Below, piece by piece: positions 14,961 to 24,574 of a stretch of 36,879 nt of DNA (position 1 is its first letter; every line of letters starts with the position of its first letter). This stretch comes from a virus. The notes under the pieces were generated by a model. It worked only from the letters and a program-made list of their open reading frames with translations, did no database searches and was not told the origin of the DNA. Location: IMG/VR virus record IMGVR_UViG_3300025141_013869, positions 1 through 36,879 of that record. One strand, written 5' to 3'. The translations under genes were made by a program, and so were the position numbers.

Positions 14961-16289
14961 GTGCAGCGACTACCAGGCTACGTCCCCTTTGGGGACCCAT
15001 CTTCTAGAGATGCTGCTTTCCGAGCCGCTGTTGACGCAAGTCGTACAAAATCCCTGGGTTCACAAAATACCCGCAAAGCTAAGGTAATTCGGGTTACTAA
15101 ATCTTATGCAGATAAATGGCACTCTTGGATAACTGGACCCCCCGAGGGTGCAATGTATACATGTCACTATGAACTCATCCCTGCCGCTAACAAAACAAAC
15201 GCCGCCAACGAAGGTGCCTGGCTTCCAGCACGCCACGGTGACGGAACCGCACTGGACCACCTATACCCCCAGGCGTCCGGATTTGTAACCAACGCCCAGC
15301 CCCCGCCTCAGGTCGGAGGGATCATAGATATTTCTTACGTTGACCCAAACCTTCAATGCGAAACAGTCGGGGGTGCCAATGTTGCCACGGTCTATGAGAG
15401 CAACTCAGCCCAGCACGACACAGCCCGGATAAAGGGCGTCGCCCCTGCTGGGAAAACAACTGAAAACACTAAAGACAATATTAAAAAGGTGGACTGTGAG
15501 GAGGAGCTTGTTTTTGATGTTTCTCCGCGACTCTCGGCTATCATGGAGAATCTTACCGACGAACAAAGGGCCGACCCGGACGTAATTAATGCTTCTCGTA
15601 ATATGGCCAACCGCCAAGCGATTGCTACTTATAGGCGGACGGGAAGAGAGGGGGTTATAACAGATCAGTCAGAAGGCCCCGATAATCCTAATGTTAGTGA
15701 TCAAGGTGCTCCTATACAACCCATATCCTGCAATAAACTATATTCAATTTCTGATTTGGCTTCTCCTACACAGACCATAATCGGACGTACCATGGGTCGC
15801 CTCTCCGGCAAAGTTTTTCCTCGTTTCCCGCTCGGCACAATTGAAGATGTCAGTGCCAGGGTTACTTCTCGGTTTGGAACCCGACCAATTCCTAAGGGTT
15901 TGTCTGCCAGAGATGGGCTTCCTTCTGTAACTAAGAAAGAGGGGCATAACGGTATAGACTTTGCTTGCGTCGTTAATACTCCCATTGTCTCAGCGTTACC
16001 AGGGGTGGTAGCCGAGGTAGGATACCAACCCAGGGGTGCGGGGCACTATATTTATATTAAACATCCAGATTATGGGAATATTTGGACGCTCTATGCCCAT
16101 CTGAGCCGCCCACCACTTCTTAGTAAGGAAGATCCAGTCGGGTATGGGACAAGCGTAGGACTGAGCGGAAATTCAGGACGCTCAACAGGTCCCCATTTAC
16201 ATTTTGGAGTAAGGGTTGGTCGTCGTGGAAGTTATATTGATCCTGAGGTGTTTTTGAAAACTAAGTTTAAAAAAACTGGAGATATGTAG
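14961..16289 (+). CDS. Baseplate hub-like protein with C-terminal M23 peptidase
   Basis: The GTG start is preceded by a strong GGGGGAGGG ribosome binding site. In the 442 residues, an N-terminal part (about 38-135) with many short strands and GGIIDISYVDPN resembles an OB-like hub domain of the gp5 type. A middle low-complexity linker follows. The C-terminal M23 zinc peptidase domain starts with GHNGIDFA (H329, D333) and continues through YAHL (H380) to PHLHFGV (H412, H414). H329, D333 and H414 should bind zinc. The family cuts peptidoglycan cross-links, so this is probably the cell-puncturing tail device, taking the place of the lysozyme in T4 gp5. It is followed by the spike-associated gene with a one-base overlap. 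Confidence 0.75.
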   Translation: MQRLPGYVPFGDPSSRDAAFRAAVDASRTKSLGSQNTRKAKVIRVTKSYADKWHSWITGPPEGAMYTCHYELIPAANKTNAANEGAWLPARHGDGTALDHLYPQASGFVTNAQPPPQVGGIIDISYVDPNLQCETVGGANVATVYESNSAQHDTARIKGVAPAGKTTENTKDNIKKVDCEEELVFDVSPRLSAIMENLTDEQRADPDVINASRNMANRQAIATYRRTGREGVITDQSEGPDNPNVSDQGAPIQPISCNKLYSISDLASPTQTIIGRTMGRLSGKVFPRFPLGTIEDVSARVTSRFGTRPIPKGLSARDGLPSVTKKEGHNGIDFACVVNTPIVSALPGVVAEVGYQPRGAGHYIYIKHPDYGNIWTLYAHLSRPPLLSKEDPVGYGTSVGLSGNSGRSTGPHLHFGVRVGRRGSYIDPEVFLKTKFKKTGDM

Positions 16290-17221
16290 TGTCGGTCATT
16301 AAACGAAGAAAAGTCATTCAAGATGGCATGCCTAGTGGAAAAAAGAACCAATCTGGGGGAACCGCTTCCAAGCACTACACAGGATACCTTCAGCAATCAA
16401 TGCCCGAGGCTGTACCTGACCATAACACCGCCCCTTCCGAGACTGTACTGAGGGGGACTCAAAATAGTTATATTATAATGGGAAAGGATAGGATTGGTCC
16501 TCTCGACAATGGGCACGGTAGCATTCCCAATACCCACTGTGGAAAAATTGACCTTGTTGCTGGAATGAGTGGAATTTTCGCCAGAGAACAAGAAGAAGAT
16601 GAGTCTGTAAAGACTAACACTAATGCCTTTCTGGATGCAGCAAGAATATACATATGTGCGAAAACCGACATTGATGCACAGTTTGGGCTAGCAAAGGGTT
16701 TTGTAGGAAACTCAGTGGCTAAAGCCGGTATAGCAATTAAAGCGGATGCGGTACGAATTATAGGGAGGGAAAGCATAAAGCTTGTAACATTTACAGATGT
16801 AAGTAATGCCCCCGGCATTTCCACTATGGCTAGCAAAGGGGGGATTGACATTATTGCCAACAATGACGACGGGCTCACTAAGAAAGGTGTAAAAAAACTT
16901 CAGCCTTTAGTAAAGGGGGATAATTTAGTTCATGCCTTAAATTTTTTGGCTGGATTGATTAACGATATAAATTCTAATATGACACAGTTTCTCATGCTAC
17001 AGTCCAAATTCAACATCGCAACGGCTGCTCATATGCACGTTGCTCCTCTACTGCCGTCGCCTATGACTGCAACGGCCGGCGTTGCTTTGTTTGCCGACAT
17101 GGCATCGTTCCTAGCAAAACTACAAGAAATACCTCAAAATACACAACTAGTTTTTAAGCAAAATTATTGCAATTCGACCGGCAAGTGGGCGATAAGAAGC
17201 ACAAACAACCGAGCTAACTAA
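16289..17221 (+). CDS. Baseplate spike-associated protein
   Basis: This 310-residue protein starts at GTG, overlapping the hub stop by one base, with GGAG 7 bases before. The middle region has NTHCGKIDLVAGM and AIKADAVRIIGRESIKLVT, short repeats of strands of the kind seen in spike and VgrG-like triple-strand helices. The C-terminal half is rich in Ala and Met and mostly helical. Its place after the hub supports a role in the central spike or its connection. The name is inferred from position, and no catalytic motif is seen. Confidence 0.55.
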   Translation: MSVIKRRKVIQDGMPSGKKNQSGGTASKHYTGYLQQSMPEAVPDHNTAPSETVLRGTQNSYIIMGKDRIGPLDNGHGSIPNTHCGKIDLVAGMSGIFAREQEEDESVKTNTNAFLDAARIYICAKTDIDAQFGLAKGFVGNSVAKAGIAIKADAVRIIGRESIKLVTFTDVSNAPGISTMASKGGIDIIANNDDGLTKKGVKKLQPLVKGDNLVHALNFLAGLINDINSNMTQFLMLQSKFNIATAAHMHVAPLLPSPMTATAGVALFADMASFLAKLQEIPQNTQLVFKQNYCNSTGKWAIRSTNNRAN

Positions 17222-20200
17222 ATGTCGATCTATTACAAAAGAAATATCCCCAATCCTTATGCTCACCAGGCGGTATTTTATGACTATCAGTTAGATCCAC
17301 CAGCGGTTGTTGAGTTTGATTATAATTCTGAAGAAAACAGGGATGCTCTTCTGGTAATTCATGATGCGTGTCTGAATTTTGGGAAGATGCTTAATCATAA
17401 TTTTACCTCTCAACAGAAGCAGGCGTATGCTCATCTCTATCCTCAAAATGCAGTCTTTTCTCCTGACGGACTAGAGAGTTTTGATGCTCTTTCTATGATA
17501 TATAATGAGGCAGAAATAGATAGCCGCCTGATATCAGAGATAGTAAACCCTCTAACCGACGCTGGCCAAATTGGACTTTATCTGTCTCCCACTACCAAGG
17601 AGGCTCGCCTTCCCAAAAATCAGCTTAAACTAACTGGTGACCCTGCACAATATCCGGATTCACAAAAGATAGCTCAGCTAATTTCAATTCCTTGGAAAGT
17701 CTCTTTGGGAAAAATGAGGGCTTTGAGGGAGCAGTACGGACTACCTCTGGTGGGTCCCTATGATCAACTCCAGCCTCGGGCAATAGACAGGTCTATATAT
17801 GTCCCAGTAGAGCCACAGAACGCTGATATAGATTTAGATAATTGGGAAAATAATCTAGAGCCTGGAAGCTATGTTCCAAGGGTTTATTATAACTCAAAAA
17901 GAAACGAATATCAATATATCAAGAGAACAAAAAACCGAAATCGTAGTGCCTACGATATAGGTGCCAGAGGCTCCAGTCTACAGAATATGAATACGGCAGT
18001 TCAGGAGGCAATTTCCGCTTGTTTGACATATGTTGGAAAGAACACTCCAGACAACGTGAGTAGTTTACTTGCCCTCGGGTACCATTCGCCCCGCCCTGGT
18101 CACCCAGAGGGGAACGGTATTGGTTTTTTTAGTAGTATTGACCGCAGGCCAGCATCGCCATGGAATTTGTTTGTAAGATTTAATAAAGATATTATTGATA
18201 ATGTCCCTTCTGTGCCAACCGCCGAAACGGACGGGTTACTCGATGCGGACAGCTACCCTTATGAGATAGCTAATAAAATAGCCTCGCCGGCAAACAGGGC
18301 GTCACAATACATAACAGTTTCATTTAAATTCTTAAAAGAGAACATGGGCAGTTTGATTAAGATTGTTAGACACTATTATTCCGAACAAATTATGAGCGGT
18401 GTCGGACCTTCGTATCTTGCTGGGCTCGACATGGAGCGGGAAATAATATTTTTGGAATCTTTTCTATCTCGGCTGGAAAAGTTTAATGATATTAATAATA
18501 TAAGCAACGTGTCCGATTCTGATGCTTATCAATTTCTGTTTGATGATGATTTAAACCTGCAATACATTATTTTTAACGGTAGGCTTTATACCGTCGGTGT
18601 TGGACTAACTACCTTTACGACTCGAAATGACAACCTCCCGATGTTGGCCGCTTCCTATAATGCATTTTATGGATTCACTTCGCATACTTTTAGTTTCATT
18701 AAGAATTTTGACACTATTCTTAATGAAACTATCTTAAAGAATCGGTCCCCGAAGGGGTGGATGGGTTGGGTAGAATTTTTACAACGCTTTGTAAATACAA
18801 ACCTTCAGATCCATCCCGAAAAACAGTCTTTTTCCAAAGAAGAATATACCAAGGCAAACCCAACTACAAATCTTTTTGAAAAGATATCAGAAATTACTTC
18901 GCGAGGTGGCACTGAGGCTCGTATTGAGGGACTTATAAGTTCAACAAACAAGCTGGTTTCCACTCGTGATCGTCTTTTTACTGAGTATAAGAGTGCTGTT
19001 GGGTCTTGCGACACTCACCTTGCTGCTTTCGGCCGAGACGCTGCGACATTGATGGAACTTGCCATGGGGCGTGTTAATTTACAGTATGTTATAAATCATG
19101 CACTTTTTCGGGTACGCGACAATCTTATCGAAGATGAGTTTTTGAAAAAATGCGTGACTGAAGGCGTGGCACTCAAAGATGAATCCCTCAGAACTGGGGT
19201 TCCTACCGTGGCTGCAAGTGAGGCTAACCGCATTTACGCCGAAGTAATTAAGGCAGTAGATGAGGAGATCCAATGTCAGATTGGAATTATAGGAGACAAG
19301 ATCCAGTCACTTGTTTTGAGTCCAACTGGTGCCCCCCCTCACGCATCGGAACTTGTTCGTGGAACCGGAGCAGCAGTGGGTTCCTTTATAAGTCCGGGGA
19401 CCCACCTTAGTGCTAGCCCCTTTAAGGCTAAACCGTCTTATGCTGGCACGACTGATATCTCTATTGAGTTAAAGAAAAAAGAGAGCACCGGCGTGGGTGA
19501 TTTTTGGATGGGATATTCTACATATTTGGGGCGTCTCTTCGATAGATTAATCTCTCAACTTTTCATAGGAATTTTGCGAGATATACTTGGTAGTGCCATG
19601 GGGTGTAATCCATATGATAATGGCGAGGATGAAGAGGGCAAGGGCCTCGCCAACCGCAGAAAGAAGTCTAGTTACGGACTCACAAATCTTAACGACTATG
19701 TTTCACATATAAACTTGGTCCCGCTAGCGGAAGACTTAAACATGGTTAATAGAGAGGTGGAGGAAAATGAAGCCGGCCGCACCATCATTGTATCCCCACC
19801 AACGATGGAGCAATTGATACAATTAAATCAAGATGTTTCCTCAATCTTAACACCAATAGAATTGAGTACCCTCCTAGACGGGAACACCGACTCGGACCTC
19901 CTAGCGACCATCCGAGAGATGATATATTCCGGAGATATGTCACCAGGCTTTAACAGCCTAACCACCGCCCAACGGATTGATCCAATTTTTCGAGAGAAAT
20001 TTGATAATTCCCTAGACGCAAATGATACTCTTTATGGCGGACTAGGGCTGAGCGAAAATACTATAAAAAATTATTTTAGAGAAATCGGAGGACTAATATC
20101 GCCAGCTAATAGAGATCTGATGTTTCGAAATCAACAAATAACACCAGATTTGGCAAATTGTGACCTAAAAGATACGGTAGTGGGGATGCCTGGACTTTCA

Positions 20201-22327
20201 GACGAACAATTGGTTCTCATTTTTGACCAAAGGGTTGAGGCTCATATGTCAAAGCTGGATAGTTTGTGCTCCATTGACCTGGGATTCGAAGACATTGAAA
20301 TTCAAATAGCCAAGTTTATGGAAAATATACCAGATGCTCAATTCTATACGGATTTTCTAGAATGGCTTACAGGTGCTAGCGACTGGCTAGAAGAGTTAAT
20401 ATCTGAGAGTGCCGCAGAAATTACCGCTATGCCTAGCCGTGTGTCCACTGCTCGGGCCAGTAATTTTCCTGACAGCGATCTTGGAAGGAGTCTTATGCCT
20501 GCGGTTTGCGATTTTCCTTACAACAGAGACCAATGTAATCCAGGCTACACCTATACTAAGCAGCCAGTATTTAATGTGGTTGTCGATGATCAATATAGGA
20601 CCGCTCCCATACGATGGCGGATACTCCCTCAGCCCATTGAACCTCTTCCGCCTATCCCCGTAAGAACAGGGCAAGGCGTCGGTGAAACTATAGGCTCGGC
20701 ACTAAGATTTTATTGGCGTGGGATAACTGGGCAGGGTATTGAAGTCGCCTCTCCACCAATGCCCCCCTCGGACCAGTCCCCAAATGCTGTTGATGAGGCT
20801 AATACGCAACTGGGACCAGGGGCACTTCCTTTTCCGTTGTCCTACCTGACGATTGGCGAGACCATAAAGATTTTCTACGACCCGCCAGGCCACCCACGGT
20901 ACTTGCTAGCTGAGATTGATGTTCCAACTACAGAAGACCCTGCCAATCACTTGGGGCTTGTACAGGCTCATCGTGATATTTTGAAAGACGAGCTTGGGCT
21001 TCCCACTCAATATACTTTAAAAGGTATTTATGGTACCAGTGGACCCACTCTGGGACCTCGATATATAGATTATTTAACCTCCCCTCTCTATGGTGCCCAC
21101 AACACCAACAACACCATTTTGACTGGCTTTTTAGGGTCTTCGGAGGCTGGAATTCTCGGCTGTCAATACGCCGCAAATGTTGCTGCAACTTATAAGAAAT
21201 TTTATTACGACTTCGACGAGGACCGAGACCTAAACAGCTTTATGTCTGGAATATCAACGGACTATTTTGCGGCAGATCAAAAGTGCCTGTCCAGCTACGA
21301 GCTAATAATAGCTAGTTCCATTCAGCAAGTGATAAAATCCCGAATAAGGAAACTTTATCTTAACGCCGCACCTCTCTTGGAAGTCTATCCCTGCTGGAAC
21401 CAGCCTTCTACTGTCGGTCTTTTGGCGGATTATATTTCACGAAACATCACAAGAGACTTTAAGTCTAAAAGTAATTTATATGATGTGTTGGTAGAGAATT
21501 TTAATCTATTTTACGAGGCCTATGGACACCAGTTCGTGAATACAGGATTACCCCTCAATCCCGATGAGCTTTCACTTCCTTTGGAAAAAAAATTACCATT
21601 GGTCGTCAGACGATGTCTGTTGGCCTCCTTTATAAACCTCAGCGATGATCGATCTGGAGGAGCCCCACTTGTAGGAATGTCCACTTTCAGCCAATTCCGG
21701 GACGAATTAATTGATGGTTCACAAAATCTCGCAGATAGACTCTCGACGGAGGGAACCCCGGCTACCGATCGTACCTATCTTGATACGGTGGCTAACTACA
21801 GATATGAGGAGGTAATGATCGGAGTGAGGGACCTCGAAGCAGAAAATGAAACCATTCTTACACCCCTGGTTGAACTGATCGGTCGCCCTGACTACGACGA
21901 CGCACCAGGAGACCCACCGCTCAGGCCCGGCGAGGAGGGATATGAAGAGCAGGAGCGGGCCCGCCGAGCCGCCGCCTTGGAGAGGTCACGAGAGAGGTGG
22001 GAAATTATAGATGACGAGCCTCCTCATAGAACAGATGAAAATGCTGACAACCCTGAAGAATGGGCGGACCAGATCACCCGCTACACTAGCGTAGTTAGGC
22101 CGGCCCGGTCCCCTCTGTATGTAATGAAGATGGTGCCATATCTTCCCTTTCCTGCCCAATATGCTCAGGCTATCATAGCGTATGATCAGATAGACGTATG
22201 CTACTATTCGGACTACTTTAACTCTCTGACTATGGGAAACATAACTTTTGCTGACGAGAATTTTTCTTATTCGGTTTCCCCCGAGCGTCTCTTGTATGGT
22301 GGGTTTTCTCGTGGAAACATATATTAG
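17222..22327 (+). CDS. Giant uncharacterised virion/baseplate protein (1701 aa)
   Basis: It starts directly after the previous stop. It is far longer than any protein of the T4 baseplate, and no domain is recognised. The N-terminal 250 residues look globular and Tyr/Pro-rich. A helical region lies around 700-760. An acidic/basic low-complexity linker spans about 1556-1610 (PGDPPLRPGEEGYEEQERA then RRAAALERSRERW), which is also visibly GC-rich in DNA (about 21890-21995). The C-terminal end FADENFSYSVSPE may be a docking motif. Since gp25 follows after 27 bases, it is probably a baseplate component or tail spike-associated scaffold, but I cannot assign a function. Confidence 0.65.
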   Translation: MSIYYKRNIPNPYAHQAVFYDYQLDPPAVVEFDYNSEENRDALLVIHDACLNFGKMLNHNFTSQQKQAYAHLYPQNAVFSPDGLESFDALSMIYNEAEIDSRLISEIVNPLTDAGQIGLYLSPTTKEARLPKNQLKLTGDPAQYPDSQKIAQLISIPWKVSLGKMRALREQYGLPLVGPYDQLQPRAIDRSIYVPVEPQNADIDLDNWENNLEPGSYVPRVYYNSKRNEYQYIKRTKNRNRSAYDIGARGSSLQNMNTAVQEAISACLTYVGKNTPDNVSSLLALGYHSPRPGHPEGNGIGFFSSIDRRPASPWNLFVRFNKDIIDNVPSVPTAETDGLLDADSYPYEIANKIASPANRASQYITVSFKFLKENMGSLIKIVRHYYSEQIMSGVGPSYLAGLDMEREIIFLESFLSRLEKFNDINNISNVSDSDAYQFLFDDDLNLQYIIFNGRLYTVGVGLTTFTTRNDNLPMLAASYNAFYGFTSHTFSFIKNFDTILNETILKNRSPKGWMGWVEFLQRFVNTNLQIHPEKQSFSKEEYTKANPTTNLFEKISEITSRGGTEARIEGLISSTNKLVSTRDRLFTEYKSAVGSCDTHLAAFGRDAATLMELAMGRVNLQYVINHALFRVRDNLIEDEFLKKCVTEGVALKDESLRTGVPTVAASEANRIYAEVIKAVDEEIQCQIGIIGDKIQSLVLSPTGAPPHASELVRGTGAAVGSFISPGTHLSASPFKAKPSYAGTTDISIELKKKESTGVGDFWMGYSTYLGRLFDRLISQLFIGILRDILGSAMGCNPYDNGEDEEGKGLANRRKKSSYGLTNLNDYVSHINLVPLAEDLNMVNREVEENEAGRTIIVSPPTMEQLIQLNQDVSSILTPIELSTLLDGNTDSDLLATIREMIYSGDMSPGFNSLTTAQRIDPIFREKFDNSLDANDTLYGGLGLSENTIKNYFREIGGLISPANRDLMFRNQQITPDLANCDLKDTVVGMPGLSDEQLVLIFDQRVEAHMSKLDSLCSIDLGFEDIEIQIAKFMENIPDAQFYTDFLEWLTGASDWLEELISESAAEITAMPSRVSTARASNFPDSDLGRSLMPAVCDFPYNRDQCNPGYTYTKQPVFNVVVDDQYRTAPIRWRILPQPIEPLPPIPVRTGQGVGETIGSALRFYWRGITGQGIEVASPPMPPSDQSPNAVDEANTQLGPGALPFPLSYLTIGETIKIFYDPPGHPRYLLAEIDVPTTEDPANHLGLVQAHRDILKDELGLPTQYTLKGIYGTSGPTLGPRYIDYLTSPLYGAHNTNNTILTGFLGSSEAGILGCQYAANVAATYKKFYYDFDEDRDLNSFMSGISTDYFAADQKCLSSYELIIASSIQQVIKSRIRKLYLNAAPLLEVYPCWNQPSTVGLLADYISRNITRDFKSKSNLYDVLVENFNLFYEAYGHQFVNTGLPLNPDELSLPLEKKLPLVVRRCLLASFINLSDDRSGGAPLVGMSTFSQFRDELIDGSQNLADRLSTEGTPATDRTYLDTVANYRYEEVMIGVRDLEAENETILTPLVELIGRPDYDDAPGDPPLRPGEEGYEEQERARRAAALERSRERWEIIDDEPPHRTDENADNPEEWADQITRYTSVVRPARSPLYVMKMVPYLPFPAQYAQAIIAYDQIDVCYYSDYFNSLTMGNITFADENFSYSVSPERLLYGGFSRGNIY

Positions 22328-22354
22328 AAGATACTTACAGAGTGAGGATATTTT

Positions 22355-22759
22355 ATGAGTAAAATGAAAGGAGTGTCAGTAGCGTTGCCTCTGGTCCTCG
22401 ACCAGCGAGATGGACCTTATCATTTAAACAAAGACTTCAGACAATCGGCTAAGCAAAATTTTAAAAATCTTCTCTTGACTTCTGCTGGTGAAAGAGTTAT
22501 GTTGCCAGGTTTTGGTGTAGGCCTTCGATCTTTTTTATTTGAACAAATGAATTCCAACACTTACCAGCAAATAGTTGAGGAGATAAACATACAGAGTGCT
22601 AAGTACACTCCTTATATTAATTTATCCTCGGTAGAGTTTATCACAAATGAACAAGATCCGGCTCTTGCAGATAACCAAGTAAAGCTGGTTGTGAAATATC
22701 ATCTGGGAGATGAGGGGTCTGGGGACATCTTATCAATAAGTTCACAAATAACTAATTAA
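22355..22759 (+). CDS. gp25-like baseplate wedge protein
   Basis: The 134 residues match the length and sequence style of the GPW/gp25 family. LTSAGERVMLPGFGVGLRSF (41-60) is the family signature, with LFEQ following. In T4, gp25 is part of the wedge core, contacting gp6 and gp53, and belongs to the sheath-initiating machinery. It has a GAGG ribosome binding site 8 bases before its ATG, and the gp6-like gene follows after 21 bases, the usual gene pair. Confidence 0.85.
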   Translation: MSKMKGVSVALPLVLDQRDGPYHLNKDFRQSAKQNFKNLLLTSAGERVMLPGFGVGLRSFLFEQMNSNTYQQIVEEINIQSAKYTPYINLSSVEFITNEQDPALADNQVKLVVKYHLGDEGSGDILSISSQITN

Positions 22760-22780
22760 AGACAAGGACGGTGAACGGGA

Positions 22781-24574
22781 ATGGCAAAAAGACCAATAAA
22801 TTATACCAGTAGAGACTTCGAAAGTATCAAAAACGATCTAGTCAACTATGCACGGAGATATTACCCCAGCACCTATAAAGATTTCAGCGAGGCTTCGTTC
22901 GGGTCGCTTATGACGGATATGGTCGCATATGTGGGGGACCAATTGTCTTTCTATACAGATTATCAAGCCAACGAGAGTTTCTTAGAATCAGCTATTGAAT
23001 ATAAGAATGTTGTCCGTTTGTCAAAACAACTGGGTTTTAAAATCCCAGGCTCTGCTCGTAGCACAGGCATGTGTGCATTTTATGTCCTAGTTCCAGCATC
23101 TACTAGTGGAAGAGGTCCTGATCAAAGATATATACCAACTATACAAAAAGGGGCGACGCTGGTTTCGGACGGGGGAGCCACCTATTCCCTCAATGAGGAT
23201 GTTGATTTTTCTAACACGAATAATGAAATCACGGTTGCTAGAGTAGATGCGGATTCTGGTGTTCCTACTTATTTTGCCGTGAAGGCCTTCGGACAAATAG
23301 TTTCTGGAGAAAGCTATGTGGAAACTGTGTCCGTGGGAAACTACCAGCGTTTTTATAAACATAAACTAAAAAAGAAGCTTATAAGCGAGATCATCTCTGT
23401 GGTTGATTCACAGGGGAATGAGTACTATGAGGTTCCCTATCTGACCCAGGATGTTATTTATAAAGAGATTCCTAATTACAACTCTGATAAAATAGCTGTT
23501 CCATATAAATTGAGAGCCGTCCCATCCCCACGTCGATTTATAGTCGATCACGATACTATCTCAAACACCTACATACAGTTTGGGCACGGATCTGCCGACA
23601 ATATAACGGGTAACATAATAGCTGATCCCGCCGATGTAGTGTTGAACGTTACGGGTAGAAATTATATTACAGACGAGACTTTTGATCCAACAAATCTGAT
23701 ACAATCTGACAAATTGGGCGTCGCTCCTGTCAACACGACACTGACTATTACCTACACCGCTAATACTTCGGACAGCATCAATGCCACTGCTGGTGCTATT
23801 GGCACTATTGTCAACTCTAGTCTTGTATTTGATGATCGCACTTCTTTGACTTCGACTGTCATGAATACTGTGGAGGCATCGCTGGAGGTAGAAAATGAAG
23901 AGCCTATACTGGGCGACGCTTCTTTGCTTTCGTCAGAAGATATTCGACAACGAGCTTTTGCCTCTTATTCCACACAAAATCGAGCAGTAACTCGCACCGA
24001 TTATATCACGATGGCCTACCGATTACCTCCAAAATTTGGAAGAATAAAGAGAGCTAACGTGGTAAGGGATAAAGATTCTTACAAACAGAACTTAAACATG
24101 TATATTTTATCTGAGGATTCCGACGGGAACTTTGCAGTACCTAATCAAACACTTAAACAAAATCTTAAGGCATGGCTCGACGGTCGCCGCATGATTAATG
24201 ATACAATTGATATCTTAGACGGAAAAATTATAAATATTGGGATTAATTTTGAAGTTCTTGCCGATTTAGATGTTAATCGGTATGAGCTTTTGCAAAGGTG
24301 CTCGCAAGAGATACAAGACAAGTTTTTAAATGTTAAAGGGGGAATCGGGGAGGCTGTTTATCTCTCCGATATTTATAAATTGCTGAATGATGTCCCAGGC
24401 GTAACGGACACCATAAGTATAGAGTTCAGCAACAAAGTGGGAGGAGCTTATAGCCAGTATTCTTATAATATTGATAAAAACATGAGCGACGATGGAAGGT
24501 TTTTGATAATTCCCTCTAATGCAGCGGCTGAGGTTTTATTACCAAGCGACGATGTAAGAGGGGTGGTTAAATAA
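22781..24574 (+). CDS. gp6-like baseplate wedge protein
   Basis: This 597-residue protein begins with RPINYTSRDFESIKNDLVNYARRYYP and then SFGSLMTDMVAYVGDQLSFYTDYQANE, the characteristic N-terminus of T4 gp6/Baseplate_J proteins. The long body is consistent with them, although T4 gp6 is 660 residues. gp6 dimers form the ring that connects the wedges. The gene overlaps the next by one base (TAATG). Confidence 0.85.
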   Translation: MAKRPINYTSRDFESIKNDLVNYARRYYPSTYKDFSEASFGSLMTDMVAYVGDQLSFYTDYQANESFLESAIEYKNVVRLSKQLGFKIPGSARSTGMCAFYVLVPASTSGRGPDQRYIPTIQKGATLVSDGGATYSLNEDVDFSNTNNEITVARVDADSGVPTYFAVKAFGQIVSGESYVETVSVGNYQRFYKHKLKKKLISEIISVVDSQGNEYYEVPYLTQDVIYKEIPNYNSDKIAVPYKLRAVPSPRRFIVDHDTISNTYIQFGHGSADNITGNIIADPADVVLNVTGRNYITDETFDPTNLIQSDKLGVAPVNTTLTITYTANTSDSINATAGAIGTIVNSSLVFDDRTSLTSTVMNTVEASLEVENEEPILGDASLLSSEDIRQRAFASYSTQNRAVTRTDYITMAYRLPPKFGRIKRANVVRDKDSYKQNLNMYILSEDSDGNFAVPNQTLKQNLKAWLDGRRMINDTIDILDGKIINIGINFEVLADLDVNRYELLQRCSQEIQDKFLNVKGGIGEAVYLSDIYKLLNDVPGVTDTISIEFSNKVGGAYSQYSYNIDKNMSDDGRFLIIPSNAAAEVLLPSDDVRGVVK

